Positions 1 through 6,422 of a stretch of 9,527 nucleotides of DNA are shown here, one piece after another. The notes beneath the pieces are model-generated. The model made no database searches, had not been told where the DNA came from, and was given only the letters and a program-made list of their open reading frames with translations. The stretch lies in the NCBI GenBank assembly GCA_913055135.1, contig CAJXJV010000036.1:1-9527 (forward strand). The letters run 5' to 3'. This DNA comes from an uncultured Desulfurobacterium sp. (GTDB lineage Bacteria > Aquificota > Aquificia > Desulfurobacteriales > Desulfurobacteriaceae). The translations under genes and the position numbers were made by a program. The first letter of the stretch is position 1. Each line of letters opens with the position of its first letter.

Positions 1-2
1 TA

Positions 3-1985
3 AGACAATCCTACATCCTGAAGAACTTCTTTTCCGGCCTGGATGAGCGGTTTTCACGGATCAAATACTTCGGGGAAAGACTTTCTAAATTTGAAGGGTT
101 GAGAGAAATCCTTGAAAGGTCGATAGACGATACAGGAGAGATCCTTGATACCGCTTCACCAAGGCTCAAAAGCATAAGGAAAAACATCAGAGTAACCGCC
201 TCACGGATAAGAGAAAAGTTAGAATCTCTGGTAAACCGCTACGAAGACCTCTGTCCAGACAGGATAGTAACCGAAAGGGAAGGGCGTTACGTTATCTTGG
301 TAAAACCTCACTTCAGGAAGAAATTCTCAGGAATAGTCCATGACCGATCCTCATCGGGTCAGACACTTTACGTTGAACCAGCTTCTGTCATTGAAGATAA
401 CAACAGATTGAGGGAGCTGAAAGCTGAAGAAAAAGAAGAGATAAAGAGAATTTTGATTGAACTCTCCTGGAAAGTGAGTGAAAGGAGAGTGGAACTACTG
501 ACGAGTTTCAGAACCCTCATTGAGCTTGATAGGCGTTATGCAACTGCACTTCTCTCTCTGAAACTGAAAGGCACTCTTCCTGAGTTCTCTGAAGAGATAG
601 ACCTAAAAGAGGCAAAGCACCCTCTAATACTCCTTTCCGAAAAAGAAGTGGTTCCCGTTGATATAAAGCTAAGGAATGGACTTGTTATAACGGGTCCCAA
701 CACAGGCGGAAAAACAGTTACCCTTAAAACCGTTGGGCTTCTATCAATGATGGCACAGTCCGGGTTCCTCATTCCTGTCACGGAAGGAAGCAAACTGAGA
801 CTTTTTAAAAAGTGGATGGCAGATATTGGCGACGAGCAGAGCATCGAACAGAGCCTTTCAACTTTCAGTGCTCACGTTAAGAATATCTCTGAAATTCTAA
901 GGGAAGCTGATAAGGATTCCCTTGTTCTTCTTGACGAGTTAGGAGCTGGAACAGACCCGATAGAGGGTTCAACCCTTGCAATCGGAATCCTCAAATATTT
1001 AAAAGGAAAGAAAGCAAAGGTTATAGCAACAACCCACTTCACGCCTGTTAAACTCTTTGCCTACAAGGATGACTACTACGATGTTGCCTCAGTGATGTTT
1101 GATGAAGAAACCTTAAAGCCCCTCTATAAACTCGCCTATGGGATAATCGGAAGAAGTTACGCCCTTGAAATTGCAAGAAGGTACGGAATGCCTGAGGAGG
1201 TTATTGAAACTGCAAAGTCTCTCATGACGGCAGAGGACAGGCTTGCCGAAGAGATAATAGCTGCCCTTGAGAAAGAATACAGAAAACTGACAGAAGAAAA
1301 AGAAGCCGTTGAAAAGCTAAAAGAGGCATTGAAGAAAAAAGAGGAGGAGCTCCAGAAGAGAGAAAAGGAACTCAAAGAAAAATCGGCAAGAGAAATTGAA
1401 AAATTCATAGAGGAATTGAAGAAAAAGAGCGAAGAAGTCTTCAAAAAGGCAAAATCTGAAAAAGCAAGACAGGAAATAAGACAGATTGTAATTACCGCAA
1501 AGAACAGAGCTGAAGCTCTCACAGAAATCAGAGAGGTAAGAGAAGTCAAACCCGGTGATACTGTAAAGCTTCTCAAATCTGGAAGGAAAGGAAAAGTCCT
1601 TGAAGTCGATAAAGAGAGAAAAGTGGCAAAGGTTCTGGTTGGTGGCTTGAAGGTTGACGTTAAGCTTTCTCAGATTGAGCCAGTTGAAGAGACAGTAAAG
1701 CAGGAGGAGATTGTAAAGGTCAACGTGAAGAAACCATCAACGTTTTTCCCTGAGCTTAAGCTCCTTGGAATGAGAGGAGAAGAAGCTTTAGCAGCAGTTG
1801 AGCAGTTCTTAGACAATGCAAACCTTGTTGGAATAAAGAGGGTCAAAATAGTCCACGGCTATGGAACAGGAATCCTGAAAAGACTTGTAAGAGAATATCT
1901 AAAAGAGTCTCCTTACGTCAAAAGCTTCAGACCTGGAAAAATTGAGGAGGGTGGAGACGGCGTAACAGTTGTAGAACTGAAATGA
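3..1985 (+). CDS. mutS2: MutS2 (endonuclease MutS2 / ribosome-rescue ATPase), 5'-truncated by window edge
   Basis: The reading frame is open from base 3, so the TTG at 99 is not the true start. About 660 residues are present and roughly 100-120 N-terminal residues lie outside the window (family length about 770-790). Counting from the TTG at 99, the order is: MutS-type core helices (1-170); ATPase with Walker A GPNTGGKT (199-206), Walker B ending in LLDE (D279, E280), the STFSAH segment and ATTH; a long charged coiled coil (about 390-475); a KOW-like segment (about 487-535, VKPGDTVKLLKSGRKGKVLE); and a C-terminal Smr domain ending GDGVTVVELK with HGYGTG at 586-591. The family dimerises, binds branched DNA, and in Bacillus acts on collided ribosomes. 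The Smr entry motif, usually LDLR/LDLH, reads LKLLG here. The identification is firm; the nuclease activity of the Smr domain is uncertain. Confidence 0.96.
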   Translation, partial: RQSYILKNFFSGLDERFSRIKYFGERLSKFEGLREILERSIDDTGEILDTASPRLKSIRKNIRVTASRIREKLESLVNRYEDLCPDRIVTEREGRYVILVKPHFRKKFSGIVHDRSSSGQTLYVEPASVIEDNNRLRELKAEEKEEIKRILIELSWKVSERRVELLTSFRTLIELDRRYATALLSLKLKGTLPEFSEEIDLKEAKHPLILLSEKEVVPVDIKLRNGLVITGPNTGGKTVTLKTVGLLSMMAQSGFLIPVTEGSKLRLFKKWMADIGDEQSIEQSLSTFSAHVKNISEILREADKDSLVLLDELGAGTDPIEGSTLAIGILKYLKGKKAKVIATTHFTPVKLFAYKDDYYDVASVMFDEETLKPLYKLAYGIIGRSYALEIARRYGMPEEVIETAKSLMTAEDRLAEEIIAALEKEYRKLTEEKEAVEKLKEALKKKEEELQKREKELKEKSAREIEKFIEELKKKSEEVFKKAKSEKARQEIRQIVITAKNRAEALTEIREVREVKPGDTVKLLKSGRKGKVLEVDKERKVAKVLVGGLKVDVKLSQIEPVEETVKQEEIVKVNVKKPSTFFPELKLLGMRGEEALAAVEQFLDNANLVGIKRVKIVHGYGTGILKRLVREYLKESPYVKSFRPGKIEEGGDGVTVVELK

Positions 1986-1994
1986 TTAAAATAT

Positions 1995-2016
1995 CAGGCA
2001 AAATCAAGCCTGTTTT
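1995..2016 (+). terminator. Probable weak rho-independent terminator of mutS2
   Basis: Ten bases after the mutS2 stop there is a 5-bp stem, CAGGC (1995-1999) and GCCTG (2008-2012), with an 8-nt loop, followed by TTTT (2013-2016). The short stem and T-run make it weak. Read from the other strand the same stem is followed by an AT-rich ATATTTTA, so it may also serve the converging recombinase gene. Confidence 0.5.
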
Positions 2017-2038
2017 AACTATAAAATTTTACGGTTAA
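2015..2038. repeat. dif-like near-palindromic site, copy 1 (overlaps recombinase stop codon)
   Basis: The site is two 12-nt arms, TTAACTATAAAA and TTTTACGGTTAA, which are inverted complements at 10 of 12 positions. Read as a Xer site this gives 9-11 bp arms around a 6-bp centre AAATTT, the usual dif architecture. The right arm overlaps the TAA stop of the recombinase gene (2035-2037). A related site lies at 2858-2881 on the other side of the gene: 20/24 identical in direct orientation and 21/24 in inverted orientation. The structure is directly visible; the function as a recombination site is inferred. Confidence 0.5.
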
Positions 2039-2853
2039 CCTCCAAAAACTTCTTCAGCAACCCTGAACATTACATCATCTCTAACTTTAGCATAGCGAAC
2101 TGTTGTATTGGGTGAAGCATGTCCAAGAAATGCCTGAATAACCCTGATGTCCACTCCTTTATCAACTAAGATTGTTGCAAAGGTATGGCGAAGCTTGTGG
2201 GGATGAAGTTTCACCCCACTCTTTTCCTGAATTTTGTTAAAGATATACTTTGCTCCTTGATAGGTTAATGGGAAGAGGGTATCACCTTCAAGTTTTTTTG
2301 TGTAATCCTCTAACTCTTTTGAGAACTTCTCAGGCAATGGTATAAACCTTTCTTTGCCTCCTTTGCCGATAACTCTTAGCACTTTTCTGTCTTTTACTTT
2401 GACAAGACTTTCTTTTGTGAGGGAAAGGAGCTCTGATATTCTCAAGCCGCAATAAAGAATAGTTTTGATCATTAAGTAGTCCCGGTAAGAACGTTCCATT
2501 GCAGTTGCTAGAACTTTTTCTATTTCTTCATTGGTTAAGGCTTCTGGAACTTTTTGTTTGACTTTTCTGATTCTGAGTGATGGCTTTACCGGATTGTTTC
2601 TGATTATTTCCATGTCAACAAGAAAATTAAAGAACGTATTAAGGGCAGAGATTCTACGGTTTATAAGAGATGGGCTGCATTCCATAGATGTCCTAAAGAT
2701 CATTATGTCAGCAGTTCTAATAAATTCAACCTCCTTATCACCGACTATCTTTTTGAATAGCTCCAAGTCATTCCTGTACTCTTTTAGTGTTCTTTCTGAA
2801 AGCTCTTTTGACTTAAACTTGAGGAAGAGCTCTATTGCCTGACTCAACTCCAT
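2035..2853 (-). CDS. Xer-family tyrosine recombinase
   Basis: This 272-aa protein has a SAM-like core-binding domain (about 1-90) and a catalytic domain (about 105-272). All six catalytic residues are present: R138 (YCGLRISEL), K164 (GKGGKER), H219 and R222 (HKLRHTF), H245 (LGHAS) and the nucleophile Y254 (TTVRYAKV). It is slightly shorter than XerC/XerD (about 298 aa) and similar in size to single-recombinase Xer proteins. The family cuts and rejoins DNA through a 3'-phosphotyrosine link, mostly to resolve chromosome dimers at dif. The ATG has AAGGG about 7 nt upstream. The gene is monocistronic and converges on mutS2. A pair of dif-like sites flanks it, and the upstream one covers its promoter -10 and Shine-Dalgarno, which suggests autoregulation. 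No phage or transposon genes lie nearby, so a housekeeping Xer is more likely than a phage integrase, but a mobile cassette cannot be excluded. Confidence 0.93.
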   Translation of the reverse strand: MELSQAIELFLKFKSKELSERTLKEYRNDLELFKKIVGDKEVEFIRTADIMIFRTSMECSPSLINRRISALNTFFNFLVDMEIIRNNPVKPSLRIRKVKQKVPEALTNEEIEKVLATAMERSYRDYLMIKTILYCGLRISELLSLTKESLVKVKDRKVLRVIGKGGKERFIPLPEKFSKELEDYTKKLEGDTLFPLTYQGAKYIFNKIQEKSGVKLHPHKLRHTFATILVDKGVDIRVIQAFLGHASPNTTVRYAKVRDDVMFRVAEEVFGG

Positions 2854-2857
2854 TTTA

Positions 2858-2881
2858 TTACCCTTAAAATTTTATGGTTAA
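2858..2881. repeat. dif-like near-palindromic site, copy 2 (over recombinase promoter and RBS)
   Basis: The arms are TTACCCTTAAAA and TTTTATGGTTAA, inverted complements at 10 of 12 positions around the same AAATTT centre as copy 1. It shares the 18-nt block TAAAATTTTAYGGTTAAY with copy 1. On the minus strand it contains both the TAAAAT -10 hexamer and the AAGGG Shine-Dalgarno of the recombinase gene. Part of its departure from perfect symmetry (CCCTT) is exactly the Shine-Dalgarno. It could be a recombination site, an operator, or both. Confidence 0.5.
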
Positions 2882-2896
2882 TTTTAACTACATCAA
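2869..2896 (-). promoter_or_regulatory. Putative sigma70-type promoter of the recombinase gene
   Basis: On the minus strand there is TTGATG (2896-2891), a 16-nt spacer, and TAAAAT (2874-2869), a good match to a vegetative promoter. The expected start point is about 7 nt past the -10, giving a leader of only about 10 nt before the ATG at 2853. The -10 lies inside dif-like copy 2 and the -35 inside the inverted repeat at 2891-2967, so proteins bound at either would affect transcription. Confidence 0.5.
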
Positions 2897-2967
2897 TATA
2901 TTTCCCCTATTTTGATTTCAGTGGTATGATGTACTATAGCAAGTGAATTTGGGCAAATATATTGACG
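2891..2967. repeat. Imperfect inverted repeat, 17-bp arms
   Basis: The left arm CATCAATATATTTCCCC (2891-2907) and the right arm GGGCAAATATATTGACG (2951-2967) are inverted complements at 15 of 17 positions, 43 bp apart. Each arm carries an outward-pointing -35-like hexamer: TTGATG leftward, used in the predicted recombinase promoter, and TTGACG rightward, with no good -10 following. It may be a pair of operator half-sites or a long imperfect hairpin. Confidence 0.6.
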
Positions 2968-3034
2968 TTTTGCTTTTTTCCTCATTTTCCTGATGCATCC
3001 TGCCACTCCTAATTAATCCCAGTTCTTTTACCGT

Positions 3035-3098
3035 TCTATTTTACCCATTACTATAACAAATGGCAATTTGTTATAGTCAGTCAATCCTCTATTTTACC
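3035..3098 (+). repeat. 11-bp direct repeat (TCTATTTTACC) bracketing a hairpin
   Basis: TCTATTTTACC occurs at 3035-3045 and again at 3088-3098, 53 bp apart start to start, on either side of the perfect hairpin at 3050-3077. A third partial copy, TTTTACC, is at 3026-3032. The exact matches are visible in the sequence; the role is unknown. Confidence 0.5.
3050..3077. repeat. Perfect 12-bp inverted repeat with 4-nt loop
   Basis: ACTATAACAAAT (3050-3061), loop GGCA, and ATTTGTTATAGT (3066-3077) pair without a mismatch. The stem is AT-rich and no T-run follows, which argues against a rho-independent terminator on the plus strand. The length and symmetry fit an operator for a dimeric repressor, or a cruciform-prone site, about 160 bp upstream of the efflux operon start. 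Confidence 0.6.
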
Positions 3099-3102
3099 TG
3101 AA

Positions 3103-3119
3103 CTTTGTGGAACACAAAG
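3103..3119. repeat. Small perfect hairpin, 7-bp stem
   Basis: CTTTGTG (3103-3109), loop GAA, and CACAAAG (3113-3119) pair perfectly. It lies 26 nt after the larger hairpin. No T-run follows, so termination is not indicated; a role in the leader or as an operator is possible. Confidence 0.4.
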
Positions 3120-3130
3120 CACTGAAAAGA

Positions 3131-3170
3131 TTAGATGGTTAGTTTGGATTAGTGTTGGTTAGTTGGTTTT
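3131..3170 (+). repeat. GT-rich phased TTAG repeats upstream of efflux operon
   Basis: TTAG occurs at 3131, 3139, 3149 and 3159, with the last three spaced 10 bp apart and each followed or preceded by TGG/TTGG. The block is strongly G+T-biased on the plus strand, lies 65-100 bp before the TolC-like start codon, and overlaps the weak promoter candidate. Helical phasing fits cooperative binding of a regulator on one DNA face; this is inference. Confidence 0.4.
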
Positions 3171-3233
3171 ATTAAAATTGCAGGTACAGCTTTTTGTCGT
3201 CAGGCTTATATTTGTAGGCTGTGTGAGGTATCA

Positions 3234-4496
3234 ATGAGAAGAACTCTAAGGTTGTTCCTTATGGTTATTCTGACTACTGGGAGTTCATTCGGTCTAACAA
3301 TCTCAGAGCTCAAATCTCTTATAGATAAAAATTCTCTTGATCTATCCATTGGAAGAGTTTCTGTAGAGAAATCAGAGTTACTTGAAAAATCAACCTTTCG
3401 ATCCTATTTCCCGAAAGTTTCGTTAACTGGAGAGTTTGACGAGTTTTATCCTTACACGAGCTTTTCTTCAAAGTCCTGGAATCAGCAATACAGCCTTGGA
3501 GTTTCAATCACTGCTAATCCACTGAATCTTCAGAGAAATCTTCAGTTGAAGGTTGATAGGTATTCTATTGATGTGAACAGAGAGAAGTTAGAAAAGACCA
3601 GGTTAAATCTTTACTATCAGGGAATTAACTACCTGTTGAAGTTGAAAGCATTAGAAAGAATAATAGAAATAAGAAAGGAGCTCCTGAAAAACAGTGAAAA
3701 GATACTTGATGTATCAGAAGAGAAGTATAAAAAAGGGCTGGTTCTTATTACAGATGTTCTTAAATCTAAAGCAAATGTTGAGAGTGCACGAAGTTCTCTG
3801 AGGAAAGCAGAGAGAGATTACAACCAGACGTTCAACAACCTGAATGAACTTGTTAACTTTTCACTTTCAGAAAATGAAAAGCCGGAAGTGGAGCTCTTCG
3901 AAACAGTAGAACTTCCAGAAGTTGAAAAACTTGTCAAAAGAGCTCTTTCAAACAGACCAGAGATTTGTGCCTTGCGGAAAGAGATAGAAGTCGCTAAGTT
4001 GAGTGTCAAAATCCAGCAAAAGACTCTCTCTCCACAGCTTAACCTTTCGGCTTCCTACACAAGGAGTGATACTAAAATTTTCCCGGAGAACAATAACTAT
4101 CAGTTTTCTGCTGTTCTGAACTTTCCGGTTTTTGACAGCGGCGTAACGAAGTTTAAATCTCTTGCGGCGGAGAAAGATCTGGTTTCAAAGGAGATTTCTC
4201 TAAGGAAGCAGGAAAATGCCATTAAAAGGGAGGTTTTAAACGCCGTTGAGTCAGTAAATTCTGCCTTAGAAGAAGTTAAATCCTCAAAATCCTTCCTTGA
4301 GTATTCAAAGAGAGCTTATGAGAGAACTTTCAATGAGTATAAGTTGGGTGTTTCAGATATCGTTGCTCTGCTTCAGGCGTTTGATAACCTGAAAAATGCG
4401 CAAGAAAGCTATATAAATTCTCTTCTTAGTCTGAGTAGTGCATACTATGAGTTAAAAAGAGCAACTGGAGAGCTCCTGTCTGGAGGTAGAAAGTGA
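3234..4496 (+). CDS. TolC-family outer-membrane efflux channel
   Basis: This 420-aa protein has an N-terminal signal peptide: basic MRRTLR, a hydrophobic stretch, and likely cleavage after SFG near residue 20. The rest shows the two-repeat outer-membrane-factor pattern, each repeat made of long alpha-helical segments with beta-strand segments, for example FPKVSLTGEFDEFYP near the N-terminus and LSPQLNLSASYTR in the second half. RPEICALRKEIEVAKLSVK is the typical helix entering repeat 2. Family members trimerise into an outer-membrane beta-barrel with a periplasmic helical tunnel, the exit duct of tripartite pumps. The length fits the family. The ATG is preceded by GAGG (3225-3228). It is the first gene of a five-gene operon, and its TGA overlaps the GTG of the adaptor gene. 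The substrate cannot be told from sequence. Confidence 0.92.
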   Translation: MRRTLRLFLMVILTTGSSFGLTISELKSLIDKNSLDLSIGRVSVEKSELLEKSTFRSYFPKVSLTGEFDEFYPYTSFSSKSWNQQYSLGVSITANPLNLQRNLQLKVDRYSIDVNREKLEKTRLNLYYQGINYLLKLKALERIIEIRKELLKNSEKILDVSEEKYKKGLVLITDVLKSKANVESARSSLRKAERDYNQTFNNLNELVNFSLSENEKPEVELFETVELPEVEKLVKRALSNRPEICALRKEIEVAKLSVKIQQKTLSPQLNLSASYTRSDTKIFPENNNYQFSAVLNFPVFDSGVTKFKSLAAEKDLVSKEISLRKQENAIKREVLNAVESVNSALEEVKSSKSFLEYSKRAYERTFNEYKLGVSDIVALLQAFDNLKNAQESYINSLLSLSSAYYELKRATGELLSGGRK

Positions 4497-5731
4497 AAAA
4501 AATAATAGTCCTTTTAGCTATCGTTTTCCTGATTGGTGGATTTTTCTTCATTAAATCGCGGAAAAAGGTTGAACTTGTTCCTGTTCAAACTGTGGAGGTA
4601 AAAAAGGGAGAGGTTAAAAACGTCATAGATGCCACCGGAATAATAAAACCGCAGGTTGGCGGAGAAGTTAAGGTCGGTGCAAGAATCTCTGGAACCGTTG
4701 TAAAGGAAAACGTAAGAGTTGGCGACTACGTGAAGAAAGGGGATCTGATTGCTGTAATTGACAACAGAGAGCTGAAAGAGGAGCTGGAAAAGGCAAAGGT
4801 GCGCCTTGAAGAGGTGAAGAGAACCTATCCAGAAAAGATAAAAGCCCAGGAGATGAAGCTGAAATCTGCCCTTGCTTCACTTAGAGCAGCAGAAGCAAAA
4901 CTAAAGGCAGAAAAAGAGAATTACAGCTTGAAGAAGTGGGAGTATGAGAGACAGGAAAGCCTTTTCAAAATTGGCTACACAACAGAACAGAAGCTGAAGC
5001 AGGCTAAAGCTGAGTTTGAACAGGCAAGAAGTTCCCTCAAGGCTGCTGAAGAGAATCTGAAGAAGGCAGAGCTTGACGTTAAGATTGAGAAGAGAAACTT
5101 AAAAGAACTAAAAGCGAAGTATAAATCTGACCTTGAAACAGCTAAAGCAGCCCTGAAGCAGGCAGAGATCAGGTACTCCTATTCCTACATCTACGCTCCA
5201 AAAAGCGGAATCATCTCCTTCGTTTCGACTCAGGAAGGAGAAACTGTCGTTGCAGGGCTTAACGCCCCTGAGTTTGTAACAATCCTTGATCCCGAGAAAT
5301 TAGAAAACTGGATCTATGTTGACGAGACTGAGATTGGGAAGGTAAAAAAAGGAATGGAAATTGAGTTTACAGTTGATACCTACAGGGATAAAGTCTTTAG
5401 AGGAAAGGTTGAGGAAATCTATCCAAAACCCAATGTCCTCAATAACGTTGTCTATTACATAGTTGTGGCGAGAGGGTTTAAAGATGTAAAACTTTTGAGA
5501 CCCGAAATGACAACCCACAACTCAATAATAGTCGGAATCAAAAAGAATGTTCTTATTGTTCCAAACGCTGCCGTTAAATGGAAGAATGGAAAGTACATAG
5601 TTTATAAGGTTGTTGGCAAAAAAGTTGTTGAAACCCCTGTTAAGGTTGGCTGGAGCGACGATCAGTTTACAGAGGTAATAGAGGGCTTAAAAGAAGGAGA
5701 CGTTGTAGCACTGAAGGTAGCAAGGAAGTAA
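4493..5731 (+). CDS. MacA-like periplasmic adaptor (membrane fusion protein)
   Basis: This 412-aa protein starts at GTG 4493, 4 nt inside the upstream gene, with GGAGG at 4482-4486. Residues 3-20 form one membrane anchor with no lipobox cysteine. A lipoyl-like half-motif follows (about 56-90, ISGTVVKENVRVGDYVKKGD), then a long coiled-coil hairpin rich in Lys/Glu/Ala (about 91-228) turning near LFKIGYTTEQKLKQA. The second lipoyl half comes next (IYAPKSGIISFVSTQEGE), then a beta-barrel and a C-terminal membrane-proximal domain. MacA-type adaptors form hexameric tubes linking an ABC permease to TolC. The next two operon genes are an ABC ATPase and an FtsX-type permease, so MacA-like is preferred over an RND-type adaptor. 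The long hairpin suits direct contact with the TolC-like helical tip. Confidence 0.92.
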   Translation: MKKIIVLLAIVFLIGGFFFIKSRKKVELVPVQTVEVKKGEVKNVIDATGIIKPQVGGEVKVGARISGTVVKENVRVGDYVKKGDLIAVIDNRELKEELEKAKVRLEEVKRTYPEKIKAQEMKLKSALASLRAAEAKLKAEKENYSLKKWEYERQESLFKIGYTTEQKLKQAKAEFEQARSSLKAAEENLKKAELDVKIEKRNLKELKAKYKSDLETAKAALKQAEIRYSYSYIYAPKSGIISFVSTQEGETVVAGLNAPEFVTILDPEKLENWIYVDETEIGKVKKGMEIEFTVDTYRDKVFRGKVEEIYPKPNVLNNVVYYIVVARGFKDVKLLRPEMTTHNSIIVGIKKNVLIVPNAAVKWKNGKYIVYKVVGKKVVETPVKVGWSDDQFTEVIEGLKEGDVVALKVARK

Positions 5732-5733
5732 AA

Positions 5734-6420
5734 ATGGCATTAATAGAGCTCAGGAACATAAGAAAAGTTTTTAAACAGGGTGACCTTGAGACAGAAGTTT
5801 TAAAAGGAATAGATCTTAAAATTGAGAAGGGTGAATTTGTTGCCATAATGGGACCTTCAGGTTCTGGAAAGTCAACTCTCATGTATATCCTTGGTTGCCT
5901 TGATAGACCGACCTCTGGAAAGTATTACCTTGATGGTAAAAACGTTCTGGAGCTTTCAGACGATGAACTTTCCAGAATAAGGGGTAAATATGTCGGCTTT
6001 GTGTTTCAAGCTTTCTACCTCGTTCCATACCTTTCCGTTCTTGATAATGTGATTCTGCCTGTTGAGTATCTTGATTCCAGGTACAGGAAGGAGCTCTTTA
6101 AAGATAAATCCCCCGAAGAAAAGGGAAAAGAAATCCTTAAAAGACTTGGAATGGCAGAGAGGATAAACTTTAGACCGGATCAACTTTCCGGTGGTCAGAA
6201 GCAGAGGACGGCAATCGCTCGAGCTCTGATAAACTCTCCTGAAATTATACTTGCAGATGAACCAACAGGACAGCTTGATACAGAGTCTGGAAGGGCAGTT
6301 ATGGAGATATTTACAGAGCTAAACAGAGAGGGTAAGACTATTGTAGTTGTAACCCATGATCCAGCAGTTGCTTCCTATGCAAACAGGATCATAAAAATTA
6401 AGGACGGAAGAATAGAGTAA
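5734..6420 (+). CDS. ABC transporter ATPase, MacB/LolD type (stand-alone)
   Basis: This 228-aa nucleotide-binding protein is complete: Walker A GPSGSGKST (40-48), Q-loop Q92 in FVFQAFYLVP, signature LSGGQ (151-155), Walker B IILADE (171-176), D-loop LD (181-182) and switch histidine H208 (VVVTHDP). The FVFQ-F-L-P Q-loop and overall length place it in the MacB/LolD/FtsE-like subfamily that drives FtsX-fold permeases. A few extra residues lie between Q-loop and signature (around YLDSRYRKELFKDKSPEEK). In Escherichia coli MacB this domain is fused to the permease, whereas here it is a separate gene. It starts 2 nt after the adaptor stop, with AAGGAAG just upstream of the ATG, and ends 2 nt before the first permease. 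It would hydrolyse ATP on the cytoplasmic side as a dimer. Confidence 0.95.
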   Translation: MALIELRNIRKVFKQGDLETEVLKGIDLKIEKGEFVAIMGPSGSGKSTLMYILGCLDRPTSGKYYLDGKNVLELSDDELSRIRGKYVGFVFQAFYLVPYLSVLDNVILPVEYLDSRYRKELFKDKSPEEKGKEILKRLGMAERINFRPDQLSGGQKQRTAIARALINSPEIILADEPTGQLDTESGRAVMEIFTELNREGKTIVVVTHDPAVASYANRIIKIKDGRIE

Positions 6421-6422
6421 AA

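Larger units (their letters stand above)
2882..3233. other. 350-bp non-coding divergent intergenic region
   Basis: This gap separates the leftward recombinase gene from the rightward efflux operon. No convincing ORF or tRNA is seen on either strand. It holds, left to right: the recombinase promoter, an imperfect 17-bp inverted repeat, a pyrimidine-rich tract (about 2968-3000), an 11-bp direct repeat bracketing a perfect hairpin, a 7-bp hairpin, and GT-rich phased repeats just before the efflux operon. The operon promoter is not clear. The best weak candidate is TTGGAT (3144-3149), an 18-nt gap, and TTTATT (3168-3173). The length and density of symmetrical elements are unusual for a window where other genes are 1-4 nt apart. 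Confidence 0.7.

Noticed and set aside
99..101. TTG at 99 as the start of mutS2
   Set aside because: The frame is open to the left edge with plausible MutS2 residues (SYILKNFFSGLDERFSRIKYF), and the family needs about 100 more N-terminal residues.
1157..1576. 139-aa Ser/Phe-rich minus-strand frame inside mutS2
   Set aside because: It is the antisense of a Lys/Glu-rich coiled coil (AAA/GAA read backwards gives TTT/TTC), with no domain or ribosome site.
2531..2842. 103-aa plus-strand frame opposite the recombinase gene
   Set aside because: It is antisense to a gene with all catalytic residues in place and shows no coding features of its own.
2882..3233. CRISPR array, tRNA or riboswitch in the long intergenic region
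   Set aside because: Repeats are too few and irregular for CRISPR, no cloverleaf can be drawn, and no known aptamer core is recognised.
4073..4082. TAAAATTTT inside the TolC-like gene as a third dif-like site
   Set aside because: Only the AT-rich core matches; the TTAAC and GGTTAA ends are missing.
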